Shown here piece by piece: positions 9,959 through 20,524 of a DNA stretch of 64,000 nt (the stretch's first letter is position 1; each line of letters opens with the position of its first letter). Source of the stretch: Nitrososphaerota archaeon (lineage in GTDB: Archaea; Thermoproteota; Nitrososphaeria; Nitrososphaerales; Nitrosopumilaceae). Location of the stretch: contig JAGWFW010000002.1 in assembly GCA_028867735.1 (NCBI GenBank), forward strand, positions 1 through 64,000. Reading direction: 5' to 3'. The position numbers and the translations under genes were made by a program. The notes beneath the pieces were generated by a model. It saw only the letters and a program-made list of their open reading frames with translations. It was not told the origin of the DNA and ran no database searches.

Positions 9959-11248
9959 ATGTCAGCCCCGCCAGAGCCTGCAAATAATCCAAAACCAGTT
10001 GTAAAAGAGAAGAATCCTCATAACTATAGAAAGGTGGGCTTTGCGATGATTGTAATTTCAGTATCTCTTGTAGTAATTGCTTTACTTGTGTGGTCAATAG
10101 GCGACGATTGGCACTTTTCTACTAATATCATGGGAGCGCAAGAAGTGGACGCCATGACCCCTAAGGCAGGATACAACATCGTCATGCTTGACGTTTCGCA
10201 ACCTGTTGGCTCAAAACTAAAGCTGCTCGATCATGCTGACACGCTTGACGCAGCACAAGCTTTGAGAGATCAAGACGCAAAGCAAAATGTAGGAAACACG
10301 ACTCCGGTATTGGTCTTCAACTCTACACGCAGTTATGATCTAGACCTAATGGCTAATGCAGAGGTGTTTGTCAAGGTTCCTCCACTGGGATACAACGTAA
10401 TCTTGTATGATGCATCCATGCCAGTTGGACACAAGCTTACAATGGGAATACATGAGGACTTGCTTGTCAATGCCACTGCATATCAAAAGCAACAGGAAGA
10501 CAATCTGCAAGGACAGACTATACAGGTTTTAATTTTTACCAACTCTTTCAAAGATGATCTGAAAATGATTACCAGTTCTGTCCCGCCTATAGATTATTTT
10601 GAGGCCTTGGCAAACAACCAGACAAGCATGGCGCAAGTCGCTGCTGCACAGGCGGTTCAAAATCAAACCGCATCGATTGCAAACAGCACAAATGCTACTG
10701 CAGTTATTCCGCAGGTAATATCTAATCAAACTGTTATTGTAAACAACCAAACAATGGTAATTGGCACCAAGACTGTGTCTGCAACAAATATGACTGTAAA
10801 CACAGCAAGCACAAACAAAACCAGTGTATCGCCAAAAACAAGTCTGAATGCAACAACTACAAATACCTCGTCTGGTACAACAGTAACAATTGCCAAGGGC
10901 GCAAGTACCACAAGTGGAAAATGTACTGATACAAACTGTTTTGTTCCTAACGTGATAAATGTCAAAGTCGGAGATTCTGTGACATGGGTTAATTCTGACA
11001 ATGTTCCGCACACTGCAACATATTATGACGGAAACGAGTCAGATACTTCAGTAGGATCTATCTGGGACAGCAGTATGATAAAAGCTGGTGCCACATACAC
11101 ATCGCCTGCATTCACTAAATCTGGAACCTATCAGTACTTCTGCCAAGTCCATCCATGGATGACTGCGCAGATAGTTGTTGGTGCTCCAAGTAAAACCATT
11201 CAGCCAAGTAGCAGTAACGAGACGGGCGCTCAAAATCTGTTAACCTGA
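9959..11248 (+). CDS. Membrane-anchored cupredoxin (type 1 copper) protein
   Basis: N-terminal TM, Asn/Thr-rich linker, VTWVNSDNVPHTATY...GTYQYFCQVHPWM copper ligand set. Confidence 0.88.
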   Translation: MSAPPEPANNPKPVVKEKNPHNYRKVGFAMIVISVSLVVIALLVWSIGDDWHFSTNIMGAQEVDAMTPKAGYNIVMLDVSQPVGSKLKLLDHADTLDAAQALRDQDAKQNVGNTTPVLVFNSTRSYDLDLMANAEVFVKVPPLGYNVILYDASMPVGHKLTMGIHEDLLVNATAYQKQQEDNLQGQTIQVLIFTNSFKDDLKMITSSVPPIDYFEALANNQTSMAQVAAAQAVQNQTASIANSTNATAVIPQVISNQTVIVNNQTMVIGTKTVSATNMTVNTASTNKTSVSPKTSLNATTTNTSSGTTVTIAKGASTTSGKCTDTNCFVPNVINVKVGDSVTWVNSDNVPHTATYYDGNESDTSVGSIWDSSMIKAGATYTSPAFTKSGTYQYFCQVHPWMTAQIVVGAPSKTIQPSSSNETGAQNLLT

Positions 11249-11285
11249 CGAAACAATAGGAATTACAGCTGCAAGCAAGTAAATT

Positions 11286-11438
11286 CTAGACTAGTTCCTC
11301 GTCAATCTCGTCTATCGGGTCAATGTACTGCCTGCACGAACAATTCGGTATGAGACACCTGCCAGCTTTTATGACCGAGTGGCTTTTGCTTGAAGGCTCA
11401 TGCGCGGCATCTGTGTGATGACAGCGTTTGCAGTTCAT
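11286..11438 (-). CDS. Small Cys/His-rich protein (50 aa)
   Basis: MNCKRCHHTDAAHEPSSKSHSVIKAGRCLIPNCSCRQYIDPIDEIDEELV*; below the ORF-track length cut-off. Confidence 0.65.
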   Translation of the reverse strand: MNCKRCHHTDAAHEPSSKSHSVIKAGRCLIPNCSCRQYIDPIDEIDEELV

Positions 11439-11535
11439 ATCTGAAGGGATTTTTGCTGCTATTTAATATTTGAAAAAGTTCTAAAACAAAATGATCATGG
11501 AACAATACAAATAGTCATTTTCAGCTCTGGACACT

Positions 11536-13566
11536 GTGGAGCCAAACCATCTAGTTCACGAATCAAGCCCGTATCTTTTGCAGCATGCCTACAACCCTGT
11601 AAAGTGGTACGCATGGTGCGACGAGGCGCTAAAAAAGGCAAAAGATGAGAACAAGCCGATATTTCTCAGCGTGGGCTATAGTGCATGTCACTGGTGTCAC
11701 GTCATGGCTCACGAGTCTTTTGAAAATGAAGAGATTGCACAGGCAATGAACGAAAATTTTGTCAATATCAAAGTGGACAGGGAGGAAAGGCCTGACATTG
11801 ATGACATTTATCAAAAGGTGTGCCAGCTAAACACCGGAAACGGGGGGTGGCCGCTTAGCGTTTTTCTTACCCCGGACCAGAGGCCGTTTTACGTCGGCAC
11901 GTATTTTCCTCCACTTGACGGCTATGGGAGACCTGGATTTGGAAGCATTGTCAGACAGCTTGCACAGGCCTGGAGGGAAAAGCCACATGATGTAGGGGCC
12001 GCCGCTGAAAATTTTGTCAACGCACTGCAAAAGACAGAGTCCATCTCGCAACCCTCAAAACTGGAAAAATCCATACTTGATGAAGCTGCAATGAATCTCC
12101 TCTCGCTTGGCGATCCGACAAATGGAGGATTTGGACATGCTCCAAAATTTCCAAATGCCGCAAATCTTTCATTTATGCTGAGATACTCCAAGCTCTCCGG
12201 AATATCCAAGTTTCAGGAATTTGTATTGCGAACCCTGACCAAGATGGCAAACGGAGGAATATGTGATCAGATTGGAGGGGGATTTCATAGATATTCCACT
12301 GACTCGAGATGGCTTGTACCGCATTTTGAAAAGATGCTCTACGACAATGCGCTGCTTCCAGTGGTATACGCGGAGGCATATCAGATAACAAAAGACCCGC
12401 GGTACATTGAGGTGATAAACAGAACGCTTGGCTATGTCCTAAACGAAATGACCTCGCCTGATGGAGGGTTTTATTCTGCACAGGATGCAGACTCGGAAGG
12501 AGAAGAAGGCAAATACTATGTGTGGAAAAAAAGCGAGGTGCAAAAAATACTTGGAGCCGATTCCGACCTGTTTTGCCTGTACTATGACGTCACGGACGGG
12601 GGAAATTTTGAGGGAAGTACAATACTGTATAACGGGATGAATCTCTCATCAGTGGCGTTTCAGTTCGGCAAGACCGCGTCTGAGGCCAAAGAGATCATCG
12701 AAAGAAGCAAGACAAAACTTTTGGAAGAACGAAACAAACGTGTCAGGCCTGGAAGGGATGATAAGATCCTTGTCGGATGGAGTGCTCTGATGATAACAGG
12801 ATTCCTGCGTGGATATCGCGTCACAAGGGATGAAAGATTCCTTGATGCTGCAGAAAACTGCATCAAGTTCATAGAACAAAAAATGACCCAAGACGGAGAG
12901 TTGCTGCATACGTACAAGGATGGACGAGCAAAGCTCAGGGCGTATCTTGACGATTATGCCTATTTTGTAAATGCACTTGTTGACCATTTCGAGATCAGGC
13001 CGACCCGAAAATATCTCGATCTTGCAGTGCATTATGCACACTATCTGCTTGAACACTTCTGGGACGAATCAGAAAAAAGCTTCTACTTTACCGCGGACAA
13101 TCACGAAAAGCTGATTGTTCGAACAAAAAACATCTACGATCTGTCCATGCCATCTGGAAACTCTGTTGCTGCAGGGGCACTACTAAGGCTGTACCATGTC
13201 ACACAAGACAATAGGTATCTTGACACGTCTCTGAAGATAATGGGGTCTCTTTCCACCATGGCTGCAGAAAACCCATTTGGTTTTGGCCAATTGCTAAACG
13301 TCATCTACATGTATCTGAAAAAACCAACTGAGATAACAATGATAAATCATTCAAACAAGGAATTGTGCTCATATCTTGAAAAAAAATTCCTTCCAGAATC
13401 AATACTTGTAAGTGTTGAAACCAAGACAAGCCTCAAGGAACTACAGACACTGCCGTTTTTCTCAGGAAAGGGATTTGATGAAACCAAGACCCAAGTCTAT
13501 GTGTGCAAGGATTTTACATGCTCTTTGCCTCTTGAAACAATCGAAGATGTGGAAAAACTAGTCTAG
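11536..13566 (+). CDS. Thioredoxin domain-containing protein, YyaL/SSP411 (DUF255) family
   Basis: [51 protein letters not shown] motifs; GTG start. Confidence 0.92.
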   Translation: MEPNHLVHESSPYLLQHAYNPVKWYAWCDEALKKAKDENKPIFLSVGYSACHWCHVMAHESFENEEIAQAMNENFVNIKVDREERPDIDDIYQKVCQLNTGNGGWPLSVFLTPDQRPFYVGTYFPPLDGYGRPGFGSIVRQLAQAWREKPHDVGAAAENFVNALQKTESISQPSKLEKSILDEAAMNLLSLGDPTNGGFGHAPKFPNAANLSFMLRYSKLSGISKFQEFVLRTLTKMANGGICDQIGGGFHRYSTDSRWLVPHFEKMLYDNALLPVVYAEAYQITKDPRYIEVINRTLGYVLNEMTSPDGGFYSAQDADSEGEEGKYYVWKKSEVQKILGADSDLFCLYYDVTDGGNFEGSTILYNGMNLSSVAFQFGKTASEAKEIIERSKTKLLEERNKRVRPGRDDKILVGWSALMITGFLRGYRVTRDERFLDAAENCIKFIEQKMTQDGELLHTYKDGRAKLRAYLDDYAYFVNALVDHFEIRPTRKYLDLAVHYAHYLLEHFWDESEKSFYFTADNHEKLIVRTKNIYDLSMPSGNSVAAGALLRLYHVTQDNRYLDTSLKIMGSLSTMAAENPFGFGQLLNVIYMYLKKPTEITMINHSNKELCSYLEKKFLPESILVSVETKTSLKELQTLPFFSGKGFDETKTQVYVCKDFTCSLPLETIEDVEKLV

Positions 13567-13883
13567 ACTTTCTTGATGTTAATCTCAAGCCTCTGTCCTA
13601 CTTGCGGGCTGCCCATCCTCTCATACCTGCGCTTTGGCATGGTTATTGTTATTGCAGTCTGAGCGTAGCTCTTGATTGCAATGGTCGGCTGGGCCTGGAG
13701 TATGGCCTCTAAGAATGGAAGAATCTGGTCCTTGAGCTCGGGGTCTAGCTTTTTATTGATTGCCTCAAGCATGAGCTGCTTTTGTGAGACAGGCTCTGTC
13801 TGCACGTCCTCAACTAGAGTAAGCTGCACCGTTTGGCCATTATCGACTAGCTGCTGAACCTGATATTGTACAATCTCAGACAT
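13563..13883 (-). CDS. Hypothetical protein
   Basis: 106 aa ORF convergent with preceding gene. Confidence 0.65.
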   Translation of the reverse strand: MSEIVQYQVQQLVDNGQTVQLTLVEDVQTEPVSQKQLMLEAINKKLDPELKDQILPFLEAILQAQPTIAIKSYAQTAITITMPKRRYERMGSPQVGQRLEINIKKV

Positions 13884-13972
13884 GCATTATGATTCAATAT
13901 GTTGGGATTTATCTGTATGCTGCAAGAATCATTGTAAAACAACCAGTCTCTGGAAAATGCATGTATCTGCTA

Positions 13973-14818
13973 TCATGACATGGTGAGTTTTGATCTTTCT
14001 GTGACGTTAAACTTGTCAGCAAACCCTGCAGTAACCTCAAGAACGTATCTTGTGTTCTGCCTGTCTCCATCATATACGGGACATGGCTGGTTGTTGTTGC
14101 AAGGGGGCAAGTCTTTTTCAATGTGTACGACGTTTCCGTTGTTGTCAAACCAGATCATGTCAAGCGGGAACTGCATGTCTTTCATCCACATTGCAACTAT
14201 CTGTGGCTGCGGAAACACAAAGATCATCCCTTGACTGTATGATAGTTGTTTTTGAAATTGCAATCCTTCAGTCATCCTGTCTGGGGTGTCAGCAATCTGA
14301 ACATCAAGTGTGGTACCGTCTACCTTTATCTTGCCTCTTGAAAAATTATTTAATAATATGTCCGAGTCTTGGCCTGCAGTCTTGCTTTCATCAGGTTTGA
14401 GCTTGATCTCTTCGCCGCCTATGAGATATTGTATGTCTGACAGGAAATCATAATCTGAAACGTCACCGTTTACCCACCATGTGGCAACGCCTTTTACCCA
14501 TGAGGGAATGGGCTTTTGCAAATCCGAGTCGACATATTGGGGAGGGAGATACATGACGTTGTTTGCAACAAGATATCTCATGCCCAGCATAAACTGGGAA
14601 TCATCAATCTTTCCTTTTGTCCACAGGCCTGTATCGGTTTTGATCCAGTCTGGAACTGGCAGGGCATTTTCAAAGGATTGTGTATCTGCGGTATTGTTTC
14701 CAGAAGGTTGTGCAAATGCATCGTAACTGTGCACCTGCTTTTGTATTGCAGATCCACTCACGCACGATAATGCAACTATGAGTACAAGGCATACAAACAA
14801 TATTTTCACATTCAACAT
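13973..14818 (-). CDS. Secreted SWVK-repeat + DUF192 domain protein
   Basis: Signal peptide, two SWVK/DWIK..W repeats, then DUF192-like GLQFQKQLSYSQGMIFVFPQPQIVAMWMKDMQFPLDMIWFD. Confidence 0.82.
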   Translation of the reverse strand: MLNVKILFVCLVLIVALSCVSGSAIQKQVHSYDAFAQPSGNNTADTQSFENALPVPDWIKTDTGLWTKGKIDDSQFMLGMRYLVANNVMYLPPQYVDSDLQKPIPSWVKGVATWWVNGDVSDYDFLSDIQYLIGGEEIKLKPDESKTAGQDSDILLNNFSRGKIKVDGTTLDVQIADTPDRMTEGLQFQKQLSYSQGMIFVFPQPQIVAMWMKDMQFPLDMIWFDNNGNVVHIEKDLPPCNNNQPCPVYDGDRQNTRYVLEVTAGFADKFNVTERSKLTMS

Positions 14819-14881
14819 GTTTTGGTATTTTCTTGCCAGTGTATTAAAAAGCTCGAAATATTTGTCCGCATCACTTGAAAT

Positions 14882-15211
14882 CTAGACTTTGGCGTCAAGC
14901 ACGCTGCGCTTTATCTGGGCGGCTCTTTTTTTAACAAGCTGCGTAAACTCTTGAATGTCCTCCAGAGACGGCTTTTGCTGCTGGTTTGTATATGACTGGA
15001 TAAATGCCGAATATATGGAACCAAGTATGATCCCAAAGGCCGCCGACGGTATGTCTCCTACTTCCTCTGAATATGACTTTGCCATCTGCCTGTATGACCC
15101 AGCCTCGCTTATGTAATAGTCGACAAGACTGTCGATGAAGCTCCGGGTTGATTCGGAAATCACAAACTTGAATTGCTTTCTATTCTTTATAATGTTTGAT
15201 TTTAGAGACAT
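14882..15211 (-). CDS. Hypothetical protein
   Basis: 109 aa ORF. Confidence 0.6.
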   Translation of the reverse strand: MSLKSNIIKNRKQFKFVISESTRSFIDSLVDYYISEAGSYRQMAKSYSEEVGDIPSAAFGIILGSIYSAFIQSYTNQQQKPSLEDIQEFTQLVKKRAAQIKRSVLDAKV

Positions 15212-15264
15212 TGCAAATATTATTTGACCTTGTTTCTTTTGTAGAAAAACAATAATGGATACCT

Positions 15265-15384
15265 ATGCCTATTGAAATTAACCGAATCAGCAGGGAATGC
15301 CCGCAATGTAAAAACTCTACCGTTTTCGATACCGGGAAGGGATATTTTTGCGGCAAATGCCTCAATTCTATTTCCATATCCTAA
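15265..15384 (+). CDS. Micro zinc-ribbon protein (39 aa)
   Basis: MPIEINRISRECPQCKNSTVFDTGKGYFCGKCLNSISIS*; CPQC...CGKC pair; below track cut-off. Confidence 0.6.
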   Translation: MPIEINRISRECPQCKNSTVFDTGKGYFCGKCLNSISIS

Positions 15385-15412
15385 TCAACAAGTTGTTTTC
15401 AAGTAAGATGTA

Positions 15413-15865
15413 ATGTGGAAGATAGAGCGAGATGGTCACTATTTTAAAATATATGACAAGAAAAAGAACCTAGTTGGGTATTTTGCCCCAGAATACGGCA
15501 ACATCTATCCTGAAGAAAAAGCAGACGAGATAATTGAGCAGATGCACAAAAGGCGCGACAAGATAACAAGCGGATATCTCATGATTCCAATGTTGAAATT
15601 TGGAATCTTTGACGGGCGGGATATGCATCTGGAATATCTGGCAAGACAGCTAGACGACGTAAAAACGCGACTGGATTACTGGATAGATTTTATCTCAGGC
15701 AGAGGTATGAATCAGTATAAAATCACTGTATCTCATACGGATAGCGACATGCTAAGCATCACACTGCGAATTGCGTTTTCTCCTCCTGTCGAGCTTGAAA
15801 AAAACGCGGTGCAGAACGAGGTTGGAAAAATACTCAATCCGCTTCATGCACTCGGTCTGCTATGA
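15413..15865 (+). CDS. Hypothetical protein
   Basis: 150 aa ORF, GTG start. Confidence 0.65.
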   Translation: MWKIERDGHYFKIYDKKKNLVGYFAPEYGNIYPEEKADEIIEQMHKRRDKITSGYLMIPMLKFGIFDGRDMHLEYLARQLDDVKTRLDYWIDFISGRGMNQYKITVSHTDSDMLSITLRIAFSPPVELEKNAVQNEVGKILNPLHALGLL

Positions 15866-16375
15866 ACTGCCTGTTTTGGCCTTGCTGTATGATTGCAATG
15901 CGTTCATCTCGTATTGAAAAGACTCTTGCAATAGCTGGTCTGATTTTGCCCTTGTTGCATTGTCGCCTGTCTGCACCCATTCTTTTAATGCCTCGTCGCT
16001 TTCTATCTGTACCTGTGTTGACAATCTGAAAAGCTGCAATGATGCAACAAACGGTTCCGGCGGACTGAGACTGTCATATCTTGTCAGAATGTTTTGCATT
16101 TTTGCAATGTGCATGTCCGTCATGTTTAACATCTGGTCCGTTGGTATCTGGCCCTTTTCATACATTGTAAGTTTGGCGTCAAAACTCGAAGTCTCGTTGC
16201 CAAGGTCTGCCTGAATGGCAGACAGGTTATTTCCAAATCTTTGTCCCTTCAGATTTGACTGGTCAAGGTTGTAATCAACCGCAATGACTGCAACAACTAT
16301 TGCAACGCCAATTATGATTGCAATCCGCAGGTTCCTCTTTGGGTTGGGAGCTGTCTGCGGCTTTTTCTTCTTCAC
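15860..16375 (-). CDS. Membrane-anchored hypothetical protein
   Basis: N-terminal TM (IAIIIGVAIVVAVIAV) and helical extracytoplasmic region. Confidence 0.65.
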   Translation of the reverse strand: MKKKKPQTAPNPKRNLRIAIIIGVAIVVAVIAVDYNLDQSNLKGQRFGNNLSAIQADLGNETSSFDAKLTMYEKGQIPTDQMLNMTDMHIAKMQNILTRYDSLSPPEPFVASLQLFRLSTQVQIESDEALKEWVQTGDNATRAKSDQLLQESFQYEMNALQSYSKAKTGSS

Positions 16376-16455
16376 AAACCGACTAGATTGTATTCTGGAA
16401 TAAATTGTTTATTGAAGATGTATCTGTTCATACAAGGCAGACACACCAGGACGTT

Positions 16456-16743
16456 CTAATCTATGTAATTTCCATCCGGATCTGTTTTTAATTCTATTGT
16501 CATGACGCTGCCGCTGATGTAAGAGTCGTTTCTTACTGTTCTGACACGCCCTACATCCAAGTGATATGGCCATACGTTTACCACCACAGTCCCAATCTTC
16601 ACGTTGCTTGGGGCATCTGTCATCTCAATGTCTTCCTTTCTTACTCCATAATCCGTTAGTTTTTTGATACAGTGATCAAGCAGCTGTTGGGGAAGCCCAT
16701 GGTTTATGGCCCAGACGGTTCCTTCATAATCGATTTTTTCCAA
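16456..16743 (-). CDS. Hypothetical protein
   Basis: 95 aa ORF. Confidence 0.6.
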   Translation of the reverse strand: MEKIDYEGTVWAINHGLPQQLLDHCIKKLTDYGVRKEDIEMTDAPSNVKIGTVVVNVWPYHLDVGRVRTVRNDSYISGSVMTIELKTDPDGNYID

Positions 16744-16791
16744 CTGTTTATCAGCAAATCAGCGTTTTTTTAAAGCTATCTGAAGCAAAAA

Positions 16792-17028
16792 TTATTGCGC
16801 GCCAGTTACCTTGAGTGTCATGGTACTCTCAACTCTTGATATGTTTCTGATCTTGCGAGATACTGTCTGATCAAATTCTTCTGAGGTGGGCGTCTGTACC
16901 TCGGCTACTACGTCGTAGGCACCAAATGTTATGTATGCGCCTTTCACCTGCGGCAAAAGCTTTAGCTCCTCAACCACGTATTCCTCCGCACCTATATCGC
17001 AGTTGATTAGAACAAACCCCTTTTCCAT
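16792..17028 (-). CDS. Stand-alone Lrp/AsnC ligand-binding (RAM) domain protein
   Basis: GFVLINCDIGAEEYVVEELKLLPQVKGAYITFGAYDVVAEVQ; no HTH. Confidence 0.8.
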   Translation of the reverse strand: MEKGFVLINCDIGAEEYVVEELKLLPQVKGAYITFGAYDVVAEVQTPTSEEFDQTVSRKIRNISRVESTMTLKVTGAQ

Positions 17029-17152
17029 ATTTTTCTCAAATCCCCAACTTACTTAACTTTGTCTGTCATTTTGCAAGCCTCAAAACCCCATCCGACTTGA
17101 TTTGAAACACTTCCAACCTCATACTAGGTCAGCTCTATAGTTATAAAATAAA

Positions 17153-17227
17153 AGCCAATGAGGGGATTTGGACCCCCGACCTTCTGATTACAAGTCAGAT
17201 GCTCTAGCCAGGCTGAGCTACATTGGC
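17153..17227 (-). tRNA. tRNA-Thr(TGT)
   Basis: Reverse complement GCCAATGTAGCTCAGCCTGGCTAGAGCATCTGACTTGTAATCAGAAGGTCGGGGGTCCAAATCCCCTCATTGGC; 7-bp acceptor, anticodon TGT, U discriminator. Confidence 0.93.
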
Positions 17228-17385
17228 ATCAGGTATTGGCATTTGGAGGGTGGTTTAAAATGTTATTACGCAACAACTCGATTGAAAATTAACGCCTATG
17301 CATAATTTTATTGGCTCTTGCAGATCTTGCAAAAATTTCGCTGACTGAAAGTATTTGACTCAAAAAAGAAACGGCTAATTACAAT

Positions 17386-17865
17386 GTGAATGCAAACCCA
17401 AAGATGCAAAAAGAAAATTTTTACAAGATCAAAGTTGACAAATCACTTCTAGCTCAAAAAAGGAATTATTTCCTAGGCAGCGTCATACTGCATGATATTT
17501 CAAAAAACATTGGGATTAAAGACCAAATGGTCTACTATGCCGAGTTTAAAAACGGGGCAAAGACAAAACTCCATCATCACGAGGGAAGCCAGGTGCTGAT
17601 GGTCACACGGGGCACGGGAACGCTTGTCTTGTACGAAAAAGTCAAGGTAGACGGTAAAATCACCCAGATAAAGCAAGAAACAAGGATGGCACTAAAGGTA
17701 GGCGACATGGTATGCATACCACAAAATACGCTTCATTGGCATGGTGCCACTAGAGGTAAAATCTTTGCACACGTTGCATTTAACGGGTTTTCAGCACAAA
17801 GAAAAGAAGCGCGAACAATTTGGTATGACTCTAACTTCAAGTCCGTCGCAGTAAAGATACCGTGA
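17386..17865 (+). CDS. Cupin domain protein
   Basis: KLHHHEGSQVLMVTRGTG ... GDMVCIPQNTLHWHGA. Confidence 0.8.
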   Translation: MNANPKMQKENFYKIKVDKSLLAQKRNYFLGSVILHDISKNIGIKDQMVYYAEFKNGAKTKLHHHEGSQVLMVTRGTGTLVLYEKVKVDGKITQIKQETRMALKVGDMVCIPQNTLHWHGATRGKIFAHVAFNGFSAQRKEARTIWYDSNFKSVAVKIP

Positions 17866-17876
17866 CGCTTCAGGCA

Positions 17877-18707
17877 TTAAGATGCCGATACCACAACAAC
17901 AGTCCACGGAAAAACTATCCTGTCTTCTTTTGTGTAGACCGATACATTCTGTCTTGCTTCTTCTTTTATCGACTGTACTATTTTATTTCCAATGCCTTCA
18001 ATTTTTGATCTAATCGAGTTGGCAGTGGAATGCATATAGTCGTGCCAATATTCGTCAAAGCCTCCGGCTTCGTAGCTGAAAACATATCTTGCGACTGTAA
18101 CATCTGTAAAACCTGCACCTTCAAGTTCCTTTTGCAAGTCTGTCGCATTTCCAAACCTGTGCACGTTAGGTGCGCCTTCTGGCCTGATATCTGGAATGTA
18201 TCTCAGTATGGGCTTCATTATGGCACTAAAATATGGCACCTCTTCTGCTGTACCATGAACAGCTATGACAATCTTGCCTCTGAGCATCTTTCTTGCATTT
18301 TGTAATACCTTGCTGACATTTGGGAAGAACATGATTCCATACTGGCACAGTATCTTGTCAAATGTAGCCCGGAATGCCATGTTTTCTGCATCCATTTCAA
18401 AAAAGTTGGCGTTATTTTTATTTAGAGACTTTCTTGCAATGGACAGGGCAGTCCTTGACATGTCAACCCCTACCAACAAGCCGTTTTTGTCAAGATGACG
18501 TGATGCCTCCTTTGATACTGCGCCAGTACCGCATGCAATATCGAGCACCGTGTCCTGTGGATTTATCTCTGCCAATCGTACCACCTCTAAAGTTGACTTG
18601 AATGGTCCGGCATGTTCATTTGCCCAGTTATAGTGATAGTCTGGTGCAACAGTATTCCAGTTTGCCCTGGAGTTTATCTTGTATTCTATGGGATCAAAAA
18701 CTGGCAT
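17877..18707 (-). CDS. SAM-dependent class I methyltransferase
   Basis: VLDIACGTGAVSKEASR...LVGVDMS. Confidence 0.85.
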   Translation of the reverse strand: MPVFDPIEYKINSRANWNTVAPDYHYNWANEHAGPFKSTLEVVRLAEINPQDTVLDIACGTGAVSKEASRHLDKNGLLVGVDMSRTALSIARKSLNKNNANFFEMDAENMAFRATFDKILCQYGIMFFPNVSKVLQNARKMLRGKIVIAVHGTAEEVPYFSAIMKPILRYIPDIRPEGAPNVHRFGNATDLQKELEGAGFTDVTVARYVFSYEAGGFDEYWHDYMHSTANSIRSKIEGIGNKIVQSIKEEARQNVSVYTKEDRIVFPWTVVVVSAS

Positions 18708-18758
18708 CAGTACTTTTCTTGCTCAAGGCTTAAATTATTTATTTCCTGTACCGATTCC

Positions 18759-19019
18759 ATGCCTTCTTTTCTGGTTAACGTGACAATTGAAAACAAGCCG
18801 GAGATAGTCGACCCGGAGGGCAATACAATTCTAAACGATCTTGTACTAAAAGACAAAAGGACTCCTGTCAAGAAGATACGCTCTGCCAAGATGCTGAAAT
18901 TTCAGATAGAGGCAAAGAACAAAGAATCTGCAGAAAAAACAGTCGTTGACCTGTGCAATGAATTTAGGATATACAATCCACTAGTAAGCAAGGTATCAGT
19001 AGAGACACTGAGCATCTAG
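18759..19019 (+). CDS. purS: Phosphoribosylformylglycinamidine synthase subunit PurS
   Basis: MPSFLVNVTIENKPEIVDPEGNTI...CNEFRIYNPLVSKVSVE; shortened from the longer track ORF. Confidence 0.8.
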   Translation: MPSFLVNVTIENKPEIVDPEGNTILNDLVLKDKRTPVKKIRSAKMLKFQIEAKNKESAEKTVVDLCNEFRIYNPLVSKVSVETLSI

Positions 19020-19468
19020 CCATTTTTTACTACTTTTCTGTTCAATGCCGAGACATCGTCCAGAGCGCCGTCTATGAGAAGTTTGCTGCGAAGGTATTTT
19101 GCCAAGTCTGTTTCGGTTATGATGCCTACCAGCTTGCCATTGTCAAGCACCAAGAGCCTTCGTATGTTCTTGTTTGTCATTCTCTGTACTGCATTCTCGA
19201 TTGGAGTCATGGGCTCCACCCACCTAAAGTTTACAGACATTATCTCTGATAATGGCACTTCGGAGCTCTTCTTGTCAGTGGTTGAAACCTTGCGTGCAAG
19301 ATCTCTCTCCGTAACAAGCCCTATTGGTGTTCCATCTTTTACTACGACAAGTGAGCTGATGCTCTTTTCTGTCATGAGTATTGCAACATCTTTTGCAGTC
19401 TTGTCGTGTTCAATGGTGATTACGTTATTTACCATAATGTCGCGAACCAGGCCCATAGCCAGTACCAA
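19016..19468 (-). CDS. CBS domain-containing protein
   Basis: Two CBS repeats (GLVTERDLARKV; GIITETDLAKYL). Confidence 0.87.
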   Translation of the reverse strand: MVLAMGLVRDIMVNNVITIEHDKTAKDVAILMTEKSISSLVVVKDGTPIGLVTERDLARKVSTTDKKSSEVPLSEIMSVNFRWVEPMTPIENAVQRMTNKNIRRLLVLDNGKLVGIITETDLAKYLRSKLLIDGALDDVSALNRKVVKNG

Positions 19469-19699
19469 CGGGTATTGGAATAAAAACGATTTGCTCCATT
19501 GATACCAAACCGAAAATATTGTTGCAAAAATTTCACAATCTTGTTCTGGTTGATAAAAAAATACAAGTTTGCAATTACTTGCTCAGTATACACCCTTCTT
19601 AATTATGTGGCATTGTTACTCTTGGACAAGAGGCTGCGGGACTGCTTCCTACCAGAAAACAAAGTTCCGCAGTTTCCTACTTTACAAAACCTCTTTGAT

Positions 19700-20332
19700 C
19701 TAAGTGGAAAATGTATTGGAGCGCCAGTCTCTCTTCCTGCGTTCTATCTCTATCAGCACCTTTGTCAGGAGCAGACCTGTAACAAATCCGCCAACATGTG
19801 CCATGAAAGCTATTGAAAGCGATGTAACAGATCCGATAAAGACGTACAAAACTTGGATTCCAAGCCAATAATATCCACGTATGTCGCCAAGAGCTGCCGA
19901 GACTCCAAGGATGCCTGAAATTGCGCCAGACGCGCCAATCAGGATGCTGTCACCGCTTGACAGTATGTATGATGCAACAACACCATGCAACAGTCCGCCG
20001 CCAAGGCCTGCAACTATGTACAGCAAGACAAATCTTGGAACACCAATTGACCTCTCGGCAAAACCGCCCATGTAAATTAATGCAAAGAGATTGAATGCAA
20101 TGTGCGCAATGTTTGCATGGACAAACATTGAGGTGAAAAGACGCAAAAGGCTGTCTGGCAGCAACGAGTTGTTGGCTCGAAACAGCTCATCTGGGATGAA
20201 ACCGTAATGAGCAATTATCTGGCTCTGTGTCTGGCTTAGCATCCCGTATGCAAAGATTACGGCATTGGCGGCTACCAAAATAATGGTAACAGGAGGGGGA
20301 TGGCCAAAAAGTCTCATCATTTGCTGTTCCAA
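19700..20332 (-). CDS. Rhomboid family intramembrane serine protease
   Basis: GASGAISGILG, HIAFNLFALIYMGG and MAHVGGFVTGLLL motifs. Confidence 0.88.
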   Translation of the reverse strand: MEQQMMRLFGHPPPVTIILVAANAVIFAYGMLSQTQSQIIAHYGFIPDELFRANNSLLPDSLLRLFTSMFVHANIAHIAFNLFALIYMGGFAERSIGVPRFVLLYIVAGLGGGLLHGVVASYILSSGDSILIGASGAISGILGVSAALGDIRGYYWLGIQVLYVFIGSVTSLSIAFMAHVGGFVTGLLLTKVLIEIERRKRDWRSNTFST

Positions 20333-20524
20333 AACTTCTTTACATAATAAATTATGATGTGTTGCGGCAAGAGTTCTTTGGTATTTTGTACCGTAAAGGA
20401 GTTTTCAATGCGTCACACTGCTATGACAAACCTGATCGCAGTTTTGATAAAGCCTTCTGTAATGTTTTCTGCAGTCTGAAAGCTCTGCGATTCGATTTAA
20501 TATTGCTGGCAGGTAAGGGTATCT

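Noticed and set aside
10529-11013. Cys-rich antisense ORF (160 aa) opposite the cupredoxin gene
   Set aside because: Fully inside a well-supported CDS; cysteines come from antisense ACA/GCA codons
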